Source of the DNA: Candidatus Gastranaerophilales bacterium
GTDB lineage: Bacteria; Cyanobacteriota; Vampirovibrionia; Gastranaerophilales; Gastranaerophilaceae
NCBI GenBank assembly: GCA_947857085.1
Contig: CANUDF010000003.1
Span: 1 to 63,042 of the forward strand
Direction: 5' to 3'
DNA length: 63,042 nt
The notes below the pieces were generated by a model, which saw only the letters and a list, made by a program, of their open reading frames with translations, ran no database searches and was not told the origin of the DNA. Positions within the stretch are counted from its first letter, which is position 1, and each line of letters starts with the position of its first letter. The translations under genes and the position numbers were made by a program. Positions 16,696 through 26,173 of the stretch are shown in pieces.

Positions 16696-17581
16696 TTTTG
16701 ATATATCTAAACTTACTTCATTTAAAGTCGGTGGGAAAGTGAACAGAATGTATTTTCCGGAATCTGTCGATGAATTTGTTCAGGTATTAAAATCCGAACC
16801 TGATGCTGTTGTTGTTGGAAATTTGTCTAATATTCTTGTTTCATCATACGGGTTCGACGGGGTTGTAATTTGTACAAAACGTATTGATGGAATTAATATT
16901 GACGGTAATATAATTACGGCAGGGGCCGGTGTTCGAGGGACAAAATTATCCAAGCTTGCAGCTGCAAATAATTTAAGCGGATTAGAATTTATGATAGCTT
17001 TTCCGGGCTCAGTTGGCGGAGAAGTTTATATGAATGCCGGTGCACACGGTCAAATGGTTGCCGATGTTTTGAAATCTGCTAAAATTTACTGTCCTGAAAG
17101 AGGCGTTATAACATTAACAAATGAAAATATGGATTTTTCATACAGGACGTCCGTTTGTCAGAAAAAGTCTTATACTATTCTGGAAGCTCAATTTGAATTG
17201 AAACCTGATACTTCTGAAAATATTCAGGAAAAAATGAATGAAAATTTGTCATTCAGACAAAATAAGCAGCCATCGTTAACATTGCCTAATTGCGGTAGTG
17301 TTTTCAAAAATCCCGAAGGTAATTCTGCAGGGCGTCTTCTTGAATCTATAGGCGCCAAACAAATGGCTGTCGGCGGCGTTCATGTTTTTGAAAAACATGC
17401 GAATTTTATTATTAACGAAGACAATGGAACATCATATGATATCTTGACTTTAATGGATAAAATGTCATCAGCGGTGGAGGATAAATACGGTATAAAACTT
17501 ATTCCGGAAGTCAAATATCTTGGTGGAAATAACGAAAAAGAGGTTGAATTATGCAGGAAATTAAAAATAGATATGATATAA
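16682..17581 (+). CDS. murB: UDP-N-acetylenolpyruvoylglucosamine reductase
   Basis: This flavoenzyme reduces UDP-GlcNAc-enolpyruvate to UDP-MurNAc. It shows SFKVGG at the start, the FAD-binding stretch (GNLSNILVS, IAFPGSVGGEVYMNAGAHG) and the catalytic region CGSVFKNPEG; the serine there is the usual proton donor. At 299 aa it is the shorter type. The ATG has AGGGAG upstream. It overlaps murC upstream and ddl downstream, so the cluster is tightly coupled. Confidence 0.95.
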   Translation: MQENNFDISKLTSFKVGGKVNRMYFPESVDEFVQVLKSEPDAVVVGNLSNILVSSYGFDGVVICTKRIDGINIDGNIITAGAGVRGTKLSKLAAANNLSGLEFMIAFPGSVGGEVYMNAGAHGQMVADVLKSAKIYCPERGVITLTNENMDFSYRTSVCQKKSYTILEAQFELKPDTSENIQEKMNENLSFRQNKQPSLTLPNCGSVFKNPEGNSAGRLLESIGAKQMAVGGVHVFEKHANFIINEDNGTSYDILTLMDKMSSAVEDKYGIKLIPEVKYLGGNNEKEVELCRKLKIDMI

Positions 17582-18501
17582 ATTCAAAAATAGCAGTATT
17601 ATCCGGCGGGTTATCTACAGAGCGTGAAATATCAATGCGTTCGGGAAAAGGCTGCTTTGAAGCCTTACAAAGACTAGGTTATAAAAATGCTGAAATAGTT
17701 GTCGTGGATAAAGATATTGCTTTGAAACTAAAAGAAGGCAAATATGATTATGCCTTTAATGCACTTCACGGAAAATATGGTGAGGACGGCTGTATTCAAG
17801 GACTTTTAGAAGTTCTGCAAATCCCATATACCGGATGCGGGGTTATGGCAAGTTCAATTTGTATGAATAAAGAATACACCAAGCGTATTTTGTCTACAAA
17901 CCCTCAAATTACAATGGCGAAATCTGCATTTGTAAGAAAAGGAGAGGACTTATTTGAAAAAACAAAAGAACTGAGTTATCCACTCTTTGTAAAGCCTGTG
18001 AGCGAAGGTTCAAGTTTTGGGATGACAAAGGTTGATAAAAAAGAAGATTTGCAAGCTGCTTACGATGTTGCTGTAAAATACAATGATGATGTCTTAATAG
18101 AGGAATTTATAGACGGGTTTTTCGTAACTGTCGGTGTTCTTGAGCGTGACGGTAAGCCTTTTGCAACAGAAATTCTTGAAATTAGACCAAAAACGGAGTG
18201 GTATGATTTTGAAGCTAAATATACAAATGGAATGTCTGAATTTATCTGTCCTGCAAATTTGTCAGAGACAGTTACAAACAATGTTAAACAGGCTGCCGTT
18301 GAGGCATTTGAAACAGCAGGATGCAGCGGTGTTTCCAGAGTTGATTTTATGATGAAGGATAATATACCTTATCTTCTGGAAATTAATACAAGTCCGGGTA
18401 TGACTTCAACAAGTGATTTACCTGCCCAGGCTGCGGCAATGCAAATAGATTACGATAATTTGGTATTACTTATTTTAAATAGTGCGGGATTAAATAAATA
18501 A
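17551..18501 (+). CDS. ddl: D-alanine--D-alanine ligase
   Basis: An ATP-grasp enzyme that joins two D-Ala residues for the peptidoglycan stem. Visible signatures are LSGGLSTEREIS near the N-terminus, HGKYGEDGCIQG, the ATP-binding KPVSEGSSFGM and LLEINTSPGMT near the C-terminus. 316 aa, typical. The ATG at 17551 (with GAGG upstream) overlaps murB by 31 bases, and the stop overlaps the next ATG (TAATG). Confidence 0.95.
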   Translation: MQEIKNRYDINSKIAVLSGGLSTEREISMRSGKGCFEALQRLGYKNAEIVVVDKDIALKLKEGKYDYAFNALHGKYGEDGCIQGLLEVLQIPYTGCGVMASSICMNKEYTKRILSTNPQITMAKSAFVRKGEDLFEKTKELSYPLFVKPVSEGSSFGMTKVDKKEDLQAAYDVAVKYNDDVLIEEFIDGFFVTVGVLERDGKPFATEILEIRPKTEWYDFEAKYTNGMSEFICPANLSETVTNNVKQAAVEAFETAGCSGVSRVDFMMKDNIPYLLEINTSPGMTSTSDLPAQAAAMQIDYDNLVLLILNSAGLNK

Positions 18502-19352
18502 TGGCAGAATATGAAGAGTTTGAAAATCCCGAAGAACTTCTGAGAAGTAAGCAGAGGGAAAGAAAGTTAAGAAAAGGCAAAAAAAAGCAGAGCTTTTTTA
18601 AAAGTGTCTTACGCTTTTTTACCGGCTGCGGTATAATATTTGCAGTTGTTTATTTTTCAAGATTAAGCGGCTGGTATCTTCCTAAGGATGCTTTTAAAAC
18701 TCTTAATCCATCATATGTGCAAATCGTTAATAATAGAGTTGTAAAAATAAATAAAATCAAAAGTGTCATGAAAGACGTACAGGTGCCTGTCCTGCCGTTG
18801 TATATGGCCGATTTAAATGACTTAAGATATAAACTTATGTCTTTAGCGCCGGTTGAAAGTGTTTATATACGCAGATATGCATTTCCTGCTAGAATTCTTA
18901 TAATAATACGTGAAGCAATGCCTGTTATTACAGTTGCACCGGATATGAATGTCCAGCCTGTGGCAGCTTTTACCAAAGAAGGACGGCTGATTACCGGTGC
19001 TGATTATCTTCCTTTGCCGGCAGAATACCGTACAATAAGAGTATTATCATATGGTAATAAGGGTGATGATTACCGAAAATGGAATGCTGATAAAATTCAT
19101 GAGCTTGAAAAAATTGCAAAATATGTTGAAACCTTTTCCCGCGAGAAAATAGAATATATTGATTTAAGAAACCCAAATGATGTCTACGTAAAAATAAACA
19201 CAGTTCTTATAAGGCTTGGACAACAGGATTCAAATATTTACGAAAGAATTAAACGTATTCCGTCAATTCTCCCGCAAATCAAAAAGGTTCAAGGAAAAGT
19301 AAAGTATATTGATTTAAGCTGGGAAAAAGTAAACTATTTAAAACTGGAGTGA
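18501..19352 (+). CDS. ftsQ: FtsQ/DivIB-like cell division protein
   Basis: A basic cytosolic tail (RSKQRERKLRKGKKK) precedes one transmembrane helix (about 35-55) and a periplasmic part that begins with a POTRA-like domain and ends in a beta domain. This is the FtsQ/DivIB layout, and its position right after ddl matches the classical division and cell wall cluster. 283 aa. Sequence similarity is weak, as is normal for FtsQ, so the call rests on architecture and context. It would link FtsL/FtsB and the septal synthase. Confidence 0.8.
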   Translation: MAEYEEFENPEELLRSKQRERKLRKGKKKQSFFKSVLRFFTGCGIIFAVVYFSRLSGWYLPKDAFKTLNPSYVQIVNNRVVKINKIKSVMKDVQVPVLPLYMADLNDLRYKLMSLAPVESVYIRRYAFPARILIIIREAMPVITVAPDMNVQPVAAFTKEGRLITGADYLPLPAEYRTIRVLSYGNKGDDYRKWNADKIHELEKIAKYVETFSREKIEYIDLRNPNDVYVKINTVLIRLGQQDSNIYERIKRIPSILPQIKKVQGKVKYIDLSWEKVNYLKLE

Positions 19353-19357
19353 ATGTA

Positions 19358-20770
19358 ATGATTACCGCAATAGCACAGATAAGATTTAAAACAGCTGATT
19401 TTGATTTTAATTTAAAACAGATTGATGAACAGGTGATAAATACTAATTGTGACCTAATAATATTTCCATCACTTGAGCTTGAAGAAACCGGCGGCAAAGA
19501 TTTGGTTTTTGATGACCGGTGCTGTAAAAAACAGATTGAATTTTATGAGAAAATTGCTGCTAGAAATTATGATAAAGCAGTTCTTATCGGAGATATTTTA
19601 ATTCATAATGGTGAAATTTATGCTTCGGATGACGGTTTTTTCGTGATTTTCGGGAAAAATATTTATGTTGATGAAATTTACAGAGATGATGTTATATGTG
19701 ATTTATATGTTCTTTCAAAAAATAAGTATTTTGTTATGAATACGTACAGAGATTTTATTGAAAGTATAAATTCCAGAAACGATTTTGTATATATTAATGC
19801 AATAGGTATGGCCGATGAAAATATTTATGCCGGCGGAAGTTTTGCAAAAAATAGTCATAATGAACTGGTTCTTCACTTGCCTTTATGTGAACCGGTTTGC
19901 AGTATTGTTGACTTTAATAGAGCTATTGAGTTTACAGAAGCACCGGAAGAAGAATTGATTTACAGAGTTACAACCTTTGCATTAAAAGAATATTGTGAAA
20001 ATACCGGATTTAAAAAGGTTGTTTTAGGTCTTTCGGGCGGAATAGACAGTGCTTTGACGGCAGTACTTGCGGCACGTGCTGTAGGGCCTGAAAATGTGCT
20101 AGGAGTTTTAATGCCCAGTATGTATTCGTCAGAAGGCAGTGTGACAGATTCTATTAAACTGGCGCAGATAATTGGTATTAAAACAGAAAAACATTCTATT
20201 ACACCTTTATTTGATAATTTTATAGATAAAATATCACATGAACTTAAACACGATTTAGCTGAAGAAAATCTTCAGGCAAGACTGCGCGGACTTATTTTAA
20301 TGTTTTTCTCAAATAGAGATAACAGACTGTTGCTTTCAACAGGCAATAAATCTGAAATTGCTATGGGATTTGGAACTCTATACGGCGATATGGCAGGCGG
20401 TTTAAATTTGATTTGCGATTTAACAAAAACAAGAGTTTATAAGCTTTGTGATTATATTAACAAGGATTATGAAATTATTCCACAGGAAATTATTGACAAG
20501 GCTCCGTCTGCCGAACTTCACCCGGGACAAAAGGATCAGGACAGATTGCCTGAGTATGCTGTTTTAGATGATATTATTGAAATGTATATAGAACAAAAAC
20601 AGCCATTTGAAAAAATTGCCGCAAAATACGGGAGTGAACTTGTTCAGGATACTATCAGAAAAATTTACAGAGCCCAGTTTAAGCGTAAACAAAGCTGTCT
20701 CGGAGTAAGGCTTACGGAGTGTTCTTTCTGTAACGGTGTGAATTTACCTGTAATGCAGAGGTTTTATTAG
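19358..20770 (+). CDS. nadE: NAD+ synthetase with a degenerate N-terminal nitrilase domain
   Basis: The C-terminal half is an intact NAD synthetase: PP-loop LGLSGGIDSALTAVLAAR, LSTGNKSEIAMGFGTLYGD, and the KQSCLGVRLTECSFC tail. It amidates deamido-NAD. The N-terminal roughly 190 residues match the fold of the glutaminase (nitrilase) domain of glutamine-dependent NadE, but the domain is shortened and the Glu-Lys-Cys triad is not visible: the usual FPE reads FPSLE, and no catalytic CED-type cysteine remains. It is probably ammonia-dependent. I chose the ATG at 19358, 8 bases after GGAG, over the GTG at 19349. Confidence 0.88.
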   Translation: MITAIAQIRFKTADFDFNLKQIDEQVINTNCDLIIFPSLELEETGGKDLVFDDRCCKKQIEFYEKIAARNYDKAVLIGDILIHNGEIYASDDGFFVIFGKNIYVDEIYRDDVICDLYVLSKNKYFVMNTYRDFIESINSRNDFVYINAIGMADENIYAGGSFAKNSHNELVLHLPLCEPVCSIVDFNRAIEFTEAPEEELIYRVTTFALKEYCENTGFKKVVLGLSGGIDSALTAVLAARAVGPENVLGVLMPSMYSSEGSVTDSIKLAQIIGIKTEKHSITPLFDNFIDKISHELKHDLAEENLQARLRGLILMFFSNRDNRLLLSTGNKSEIAMGFGTLYGDMAGGLNLICDLTKTRVYKLCDYINKDYEIIPQEIIDKAPSAELHPGQKDQDRLPEYAVLDDIIEMYIEQKQPFEKIAAKYGSELVQDTIRKIYRAQFKRKQSCLGVRLTECSFCNGVNLPVMQRFY

Positions 20771-20771
20771 T

Positions 20772-21920
20772 ATGAATTATGATGATGCAGTTAAACTTTT
20801 AACAGGTCAGGGAAAATTTCATATTGAACTTGGACTTGAGAGAATTACTGCAATTCTTGATTTGCTGGGAAACCCTCAAGATAAATTGAAATGTATTCAT
20901 GTTGCTGGAACTAATGGTAAGGGTTCAGTATGTGCTATTTTAGCCGCTGTTTTAAAAGAAGCCGGCATGAAAATAGGACTTTATACCAGTCCGCATATAT
21001 TTGAATATACAGAAAGAATTAAAATTTCCGGAGACGAAATATCAAAAGACGATTTTGCCAAATATGTCAAAAAAGTTTGTAAAACTGCCGATAAAAATAA
21101 TATTTACCTTACAGAATTTGAAATTTTAACCGCGATTATGTTTAAATACTTTGCCGATAAAAAGGTTGATGTTGTAGTTTTGGAAACAGGTTTGGGAGGA
21201 AGGTTTGATGCTACAAATGTTATAAAATCAAATCTTTGTTCTATAATTACCCACATTGATTTTGACCATACAGAAAGACTTGGCAGCACTTTATCCAAAA
21301 TTGCTTTTGAAAAAGCAGGGTTAATAAAAGAAAATTGCCCTGTTATTACTGCGGAGGGTTATGAAGTATTTAAAGATACTGCTGATAAGAAAAATGCAAT
21401 GCTTATTATGGTAGCACCATTTGAAGATACATCAAATCTCTCATTAAAAGGTTTATACCAACAGGAAAATTTATCACTTGCTCTTTCTGCAATAAGGTAT
21501 TTGTTCCCTCAAATATCCGAAACAGTTATTCAGGACGGTTTAAAGCATGTTCAGCACCCGTTTCGGTTTCAATATTTAAAAGAAAAAAATATGATAATTG
21601 ATGCGGCTCATAACCCTAACGGTATAAGAGCTCTGAAACAAAGCCTTGATTACTATTATTCTGATATGCCGAGACGCTTTGTATTCGGTTGTCTTAAAAA
21701 TAAGGATTATGCTTCTATGATAAGAGAATTATTTGATAAAAATGATGAAATTTACTTTTATCATTTTGACTATCCTAATTCAGCATCAGTAGAGGAACTT
21801 AAATCTGTCTTCCCGTATCCGTCAAATGAATTTACTGAAAAGTTTGACTACTCGGACGGAAAATTAACAATAGTATGCGGCTCTTTTTATATGATGAAAG
21901 AAGTTCTGTCAAAATTATAA
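20772..21920 (+). CDS. folC: Folylpolyglutamate synthase / dihydrofolate synthase
   Basis: A Mur-ligase-related enzyme that adds glutamate to folates. The ATP motif HVAGTNGKGSVCAIL is near residue 42, LETGLGGRFDATN near 135, the THIDFDHTERLG motif follows, and DAAHNPNG is in the C-terminal domain. At 382 aa it is somewhat short for FolC (usually 410-430), with a compact linker before the C-terminal domain. It starts one base after the nadE stop and is the last gene of the plus-strand cluster. No terminator is visible before the convergent gene at 21922. Confidence 0.9.
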   Translation: MNYDDAVKLLTGQGKFHIELGLERITAILDLLGNPQDKLKCIHVAGTNGKGSVCAILAAVLKEAGMKIGLYTSPHIFEYTERIKISGDEISKDDFAKYVKKVCKTADKNNIYLTEFEILTAIMFKYFADKKVDVVVLETGLGGRFDATNVIKSNLCSIITHIDFDHTERLGSTLSKIAFEKAGLIKENCPVITAEGYEVFKDTADKKNAMLIMVAPFEDTSNLSLKGLYQQENLSLALSAIRYLFPQISETVIQDGLKHVQHPFRFQYLKEKNMIIDAAHNPNGIRALKQSLDYYYSDMPRRFVFGCLKNKDYASMIRELFDKNDEIYFYHFDYPNSASVEELKSVFPYPSNEFTEKFDYSDGKLTIVCGSFYMMKEVLSKL

Positions 21921-21921
21921 G

Positions 21922-23478
21922 TTAATTTTCATTACCTTTTGAAACCATTTCTTCAATAAGATTATTCAATCTTGCCGGTGAAAATTTAGAACATGAATTC
22001 CAGATTAAAGTCGGCTTAGGTTCCTTAAGCGAAGGGCTTGGATAGTCGCAGTTGCAGACACCTTTTAACATGTTTGTTGAACCATCTACACTGGATGTAA
22101 AATGTGAACAGCAGTTACAAATTTTTAAAATAAATCCATAATCATCAAGTTTTGATTTTAATTCCTGTAACGCATCAATCATCCTTAAATGACCGCTTGT
22201 AGTGTATTTTTTATTTTTAAATATAAATCTTACTTTTGAAAGCTCTTTGTCAGATATAAATTCTAATTTACACGGCAAGTCACTTTTACCGGTTGATACA
22301 ACCACATCAATAGATAATTTTTCTTTTTCACTTGACACACGGCCCTCACTTATTTTTGACAAAATTTTTCGAATAGGCGGCAGATTTTTTATTATGTGGC
22401 CGGCTGAATATAATGGATATAAGCCTAATAAAATGAGTTCTTTGATGTTCAATTTTGAATTTATCAGACTTAAGCCAAAACCTGCAATTAATAGGATAAA
22501 TGTGAATAGAACAACTTTAAAATCTACAAAAAAGTAATATTTATATGAATGCTTCATCAAACCTAAATATGCGAGTACAACTACCCAGAAATTAGGTGCA
22601 ATAAGAGAAAAAACATGTTCTGTAAAAACAAAATTTCTGGTAAATATTCCCTTTAAACATTTTTTAAATAATTTTAACTTTTGAGAGATTCTGGGGCGTC
22701 TGAAAATATATTCCTCTGCATTTACAAATGTTTTAATATTTGGGTTATAGCTGCATTTAAAACCTATTTTCGATAGCAGCAGACTGTACTTAAGTTCGCT
22801 GTCTATATTCTTGAAGTCGACAGAGCCGATTTGATTAACTATATCTTTTTTTATAATAAATACGCCTGAATCTGCCTGAGAGGCAAGACCAAATAATGAA
22901 CGCGCCTGTCTTATAAAATTCATATGATATTTTTGATAGACTGCTTTTATACTGTCGATTATATCTAAATTATCGGTTAACATAAGAGTTTCACCGCTTA
23001 ATACAGAATTCTTAACAAGTGCTGAATTAACCGCAGATAAAAAGTCATTAGATATGCTTCTGTTGCCGTCAATAAAAATATATGAATCAATCCATTGGTC
23101 TTGTGCCAGCTGTTCAATTAACAAAGATACAGCCTGATCTTTTCCTAACGTTCCGTTGTCTTTAAAATTTATTACATTAACAAAACGGTTGTTATTAAAT
23201 ATTTGCTCAGAACCATCAGTACAGTTGTCTAATATTGCAAATACTTTAAAGCAATCAATAGGATAATCTTGCAGCTTTAGCTGGTTTATAAGATTTTCAA
23301 GAGTTGATTTATTATTATGTGTATAGATTACAACTGCTAAATGGTCTTTTTCTTCGTATTGTGAATACCTTTTTTCTATCTTGAAAGGTTTATCTTTAAG
23401 ATTTCTTAGTGCTAGAGCAAAAAAGTATACTGAATAAACAACTATATATATGTATAATAAATCTAAAATATATTCCAT
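21922..23478 (-). CDS. Membrane glycosyltransferase (family 2-like) with a C-terminal Cys-rich domain
   Basis: One N-terminal transmembrane segment precedes a GT2-type domain (VVIYTHNNKSTLENLINQL, then IFIDGNRSISNDFL in place of the usual DxD loop). Two or three C-terminal membrane segments follow (about 280-365). The last roughly 125 residues are unusual: a basic beta/alpha region followed by a cysteine cluster (CNCCSHF, CNCDYP, NSCSKF) that could bind metal. 518 aa in all. It may build a cell-envelope glycan; donor and acceptor are unknown. The Cys-rich tail is not part of standard GT2 enzymes. Confidence 0.7.
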   Translation of the reverse strand: MEYILDLLYIYIVVYSVYFFALALRNLKDKPFKIEKRYSQYEEKDHLAVVIYTHNNKSTLENLINQLKLQDYPIDCFKVFAILDNCTDGSEQIFNNNRFVNVINFKDNGTLGKDQAVSLLIEQLAQDQWIDSYIFIDGNRSISNDFLSAVNSALVKNSVLSGETLMLTDNLDIIDSIKAVYQKYHMNFIRQARSLFGLASQADSGVFIIKKDIVNQIGSVDFKNIDSELKYSLLLSKIGFKCSYNPNIKTFVNAEEYIFRRPRISQKLKLFKKCLKGIFTRNFVFTEHVFSLIAPNFWVVVLAYLGLMKHSYKYYFFVDFKVVLFTFILLIAGFGLSLINSKLNIKELILLGLYPLYSAGHIIKNLPPIRKILSKISEGRVSSEKEKLSIDVVVSTGKSDLPCKLEFISDKELSKVRFIFKNKKYTTSGHLRMIDALQELKSKLDDYGFILKICNCCSHFTSSVDGSTNMLKGVCNCDYPSPSLKEPKPTLIWNSCSKFSPARLNNLIEEMVSKGNEN

Positions 23479-23563
23479 GGATCTATTCCTTCCTGCTAAA
23501 CATTTTAGTTAAAACTTAGAAAAATTTCCATTACATGTAAATAAATGTTGCCTTAAATAAAAA

Positions 23564-23585
23564 AGGCGGACAGAAGTCCGCCTTA
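23564..23585 (-). terminator. Intrinsic terminator after the ycf23-like gene
   Basis: AAGGCGGAC and GTCCGCCTT form a perfect 9-bp stem with an AGAA loop, flanked by A and T runs. Confidence 0.82.
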
Positions 23586-23604
23586 ATATTATTCAATTAA
23601 GCTA

Positions 23605-24363
23605 TTAAACTAATTCTAATGTTCTTACTGCATTTTTTTCTGCTATTTGAACAAGGTTTCTGATAGTTGCCATCATTGACAATGTTGAATCCATTTTGTT
23701 TATGCATGACCCAACACCTATAGCTGAAGCCCCTGCAGCAAATGCAAACGGTGCAGTTGTCGGGTTAATGCCTGTTGCTGTCATTATAGGCATTTCAATA
23801 TTTCTTACAAGTTCAAGTGTATTGGAAATTGTAAGTTCTGCTCTTTCCATCAAACCTCTGACACCATCAGCCTGACTATCTTTTGAGAAGTGACCTTCTG
23901 TTTGGATTAAGTCAACTCCTAAAGCTTCAAGTTCTCTTGCAAGTTCAATTTGCTCAGTGATAGCAATTTCACCCGGAATAGTAACTGAGAAGAATGTTTC
24001 TCTTTCGCCCAAAAGTTCAATAGTTTCTTTTGTTAATTTTAAAACTTCTTCAGCTGTGAAAGAAATTCCTTTTTTGTATAATACGTCAAAGTTGCCTAAT
24101 TCAATTGCGTCTGCACCTAAATCAATTGCTTTTACCAATTCTTCCGGAACTATTGAAGAAACAAATAAAGGCAGTTCTGTCATTGAGCGAATTTCTTTTA
24201 CGATTTCTTCTTTGGCACAGATATCAATTGCGCTTGCACCTGAATTTTCAGCAGAAGTAACTACTTTTTTGATATTTTGAATGTCAAAATTGTCGATACC
24301 TGCGATAACTTTAACTGCTTTTTTTTCTTGTAAATGTTGTTTAAATAAATCAATTCTTGCCAT
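23605..24363 (-). CDS. ycf23: Ycf23/DUF561 family protein
   Basis: A TIM-barrel-like protein of the DUF561 family, known as Ycf23 in red-algal plastids and cyanobacteria. Recognisable pieces are KVIAGIDNFD, SSIVPEELVKAIDLGADAIELGNFD, the TEGHFSKDSQADG region, and TATGINPTTAPFAFAAGASAIGVGS. The biochemical role is not established. The ATG at 24363 has AAGGAG upstream and gives 252 aa; 12 further residues upstream are rejected. Its presence in an organism without photosynthesis genes in view is a strong lineage marker for the cyanobacterial line. Confidence 0.85.
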   Translation of the reverse strand: MARIDLFKQHLQEKKAVKVIAGIDNFDIQNIKKVVTSAENSGASAIDICAKEEIVKEIRSMTELPLFVSSIVPEELVKAIDLGADAIELGNFDVLYKKGISFTAEEVLKLTKETIELLGERETFFSVTIPGEIAITEQIELARELEALGVDLIQTEGHFSKDSQADGVRGLMERAELTISNTLELVRNIEMPIMTATGINPTTAPFAFAAGASAIGVGSCINKMDSTLSMMATIRNLVQIAEKNAVRTLELV

Positions 24364-24498
24364 AATCAAATTCTCCTTATTGTCTTCTGAATTATACATT
24401 AAAATTTTAATAATTTCAAGAACTAACCCAAAATTAATGATTTATGGGAATACGAACTTAACGGAAATTATACATAATAAATACAAAGAGGGATTGAT

Positions 24499-25167
24499 AT
24501 GCTAAAAAAAGTCTTTTATATAATTATCGCTTTTATAATGGGCTTTACGCCTGTCTTTGCCGTAACCTATGAGCCTGATGAAAGAATTAATATAACAGTT
24601 TATGAAAAAATAAACCCTGCCATTGTTGCAATAGACGCACAATTAAATGATGGAGTTTCAGCCGGTACGGGCTGTGTTGTTTCTAAAGATGGTGTAATTT
24701 TAACCGGCTCTCACGTTGTTGAAGATTGCAAAGATATTGATGTTACTATGTATAACGGCCATGTTTACAAAGCTAAAATTATAGCTAAAATGGGTAAAAA
24801 CAGAGACCTTGCACTTTTGAAAATAGAACCAAAAACACAACTGAAAACTGTTTCTTTCGGAAATTCCGAAGATGTAAAGGTTGGACAGAAAGTTCTGGCA
24901 ATTGGAAACCCATTTGGCTTTTCAGGAACTTTAACACAAGGGATAGTGTCCAGAATTGATTATGCAAAAAACAGAATTCAAACAGATGCAGCTATAAATC
25001 CCGGCTGTTCCGGAGGCCCTCTGTTAAACTCAGCCGGAGAAGTTATTGGTATTAACCAGTCAATTTATAATCCGGATAATAATATTTCAAATATAGGAAT
25101 AGGGTTTGCAATTCCTATTAATGATGCTAAAAAGTTTATCCAAAATGCAAACTTAGCCAGAAAATAA
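24499..25167 (+). CDS. Secreted trypsin-like serine protease (HtrA/DegP-type, no PDZ domain)
   Basis: A signal peptide (LKKVFYIIIAFIMGFTPVFA) is followed by a chymotrypsin-fold protease. The catalytic triad is visible: His in TGSHVVEDC, Asp in NRDLALLKI and Ser in NPGCSGGPL. At 222 aa there is room for the protease domain only; the PDZ domains of DegP and HtrA are absent. The usual GNSGGP box reads GCSGGP. It would act in the periplasm or outside the cell, possibly in protein quality control. GAGGG precedes the ATG. Confidence 0.85.
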   Translation: MLKKVFYIIIAFIMGFTPVFAVTYEPDERINITVYEKINPAIVAIDAQLNDGVSAGTGCVVSKDGVILTGSHVVEDCKDIDVTMYNGHVYKAKIIAKMGKNRDLALLKIEPKTQLKTVSFGNSEDVKVGQKVLAIGNPFGFSGTLTQGIVSRIDYAKNRIQTDAAINPGCSGGPLLNSAGEVIGINQSIYNPDNNISNIGIGFAIPINDAKKFIQNANLARK

Positions 25168-25251
25168 TAAGCCGGTGTAAAGTTATTATAAATTTTTAGT
25201 TATAAATTCTTATTTCGTGCTATATTTGTTTTATAGAATAAGGAGGAATTT

Positions 25252-26163
25252 ATGACAGAGTTTTATTACATGGATGGAAAATATGTTGAAGCTGAAAAAG
25301 CTTTTATCCCTGTAAGAACACACGCTTTTTTATACGGTACAGCTGTATTTGAAGGTATAAGAGCTTATTGGAACGAAGAAGAAAAACAATTATATGCTTT
25401 CAGGGTGCCTGAACACTATGAAAGACTTATTAGAAGCGGTAAAATTATGTATATGGAAAATCCGCATACAGTTGAAGAATACTGCAAAATTACTCAGGAA
25501 CTTTTAAAGAAAAACGGTTATAAACAAGATGCATATATGCGTCCTACTTTATACAAATCAGCACAGAAAGTTGGTCCGGGGCTTTATGATAACCCTGATT
25601 CATTTATGATTATTGTTAACAAAATGGGTGATTATATTGATACCTCTAAAGGTTTGAAAGTATGCGTTTCAAGCTGGAGAAGAAACAGCGATAATGCTAT
25701 TCCTCCAAGAGCTAAAGTTGCCGGTTCTTATGCTAATGCGGCATTAATTAAAACAGATGCTCATAATGCGGGTTTTGATGACGCTGTTGTTCTTGATGAA
25801 CAGGGAAATGTTACTGAAGGGTCTGCAATGAACTTATTCCTTGTATTCGGCAATAAGCTTGTCACAACTACTAAAGCAGATAATATTCTGGTTGGTATTA
25901 CAAGAAATACTGTTATGGAACTTGCAAAAGATTTAGGACTTGAAGTTGAAGAACGTAATGTTGACAGAACAGAACTTTATATTGCTGATGAAGCCTTCTA
26001 TTGTGGTACAGGCGCTCAAATAAGCCCTATTGTAAGCATTGATAACAGAAAACTCGGGGCAGGTGTTGTTGGACCAATTGCAAAAGAACTTCAAAATCTT
26101 TACTTTGATGTTGTAAGAGGTAAAGTTCCTAAATATAAAAAATGGTGTATGCCGGTTTACTAA
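25252..26163 (+). CDS. ilvE: Branched-chain amino acid aminotransferase (class IV PLP)
   Basis: It transfers amino groups between glutamate and the branched-chain keto acids, the last step of Leu, Ile and Val synthesis and the first of their breakdown. Class IV signatures are clear: HAFLYGTAVFEGIRAY, the lysine in PPRAKVAGSYANAAL (PLP Schiff base), EGSAMNLFLV and EAFYCGTGAQISPI. 303 aa is typical. AAGGAGG precedes the ATG. A permease gene follows 10 bases later, probably in the same transcript. Confidence 0.93.
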   Translation: MTEFYYMDGKYVEAEKAFIPVRTHAFLYGTAVFEGIRAYWNEEEKQLYAFRVPEHYERLIRSGKIMYMENPHTVEEYCKITQELLKKNGYKQDAYMRPTLYKSAQKVGPGLYDNPDSFMIIVNKMGDYIDTSKGLKVCVSSWRRNSDNAIPPRAKVAGSYANAALIKTDAHNAGFDDAVVLDEQGNVTEGSAMNLFLVFGNKLVTTTKADNILVGITRNTVMELAKDLGLEVEERNVDRTELYIADEAFYCGTGAQISPIVSIDNRKLGAGVVGPIAKELQNLYFDVVRGKVPKYKKWCMPVY

Positions 26164-26173
26164 TTGAGGTAAA

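Noticed and set aside
24281-24505. Plus-strand 74-codon frame before the serine protease
   Set aside because: It is opposite the start of the ycf23-like gene, has no ribosome site and no recognisable product.
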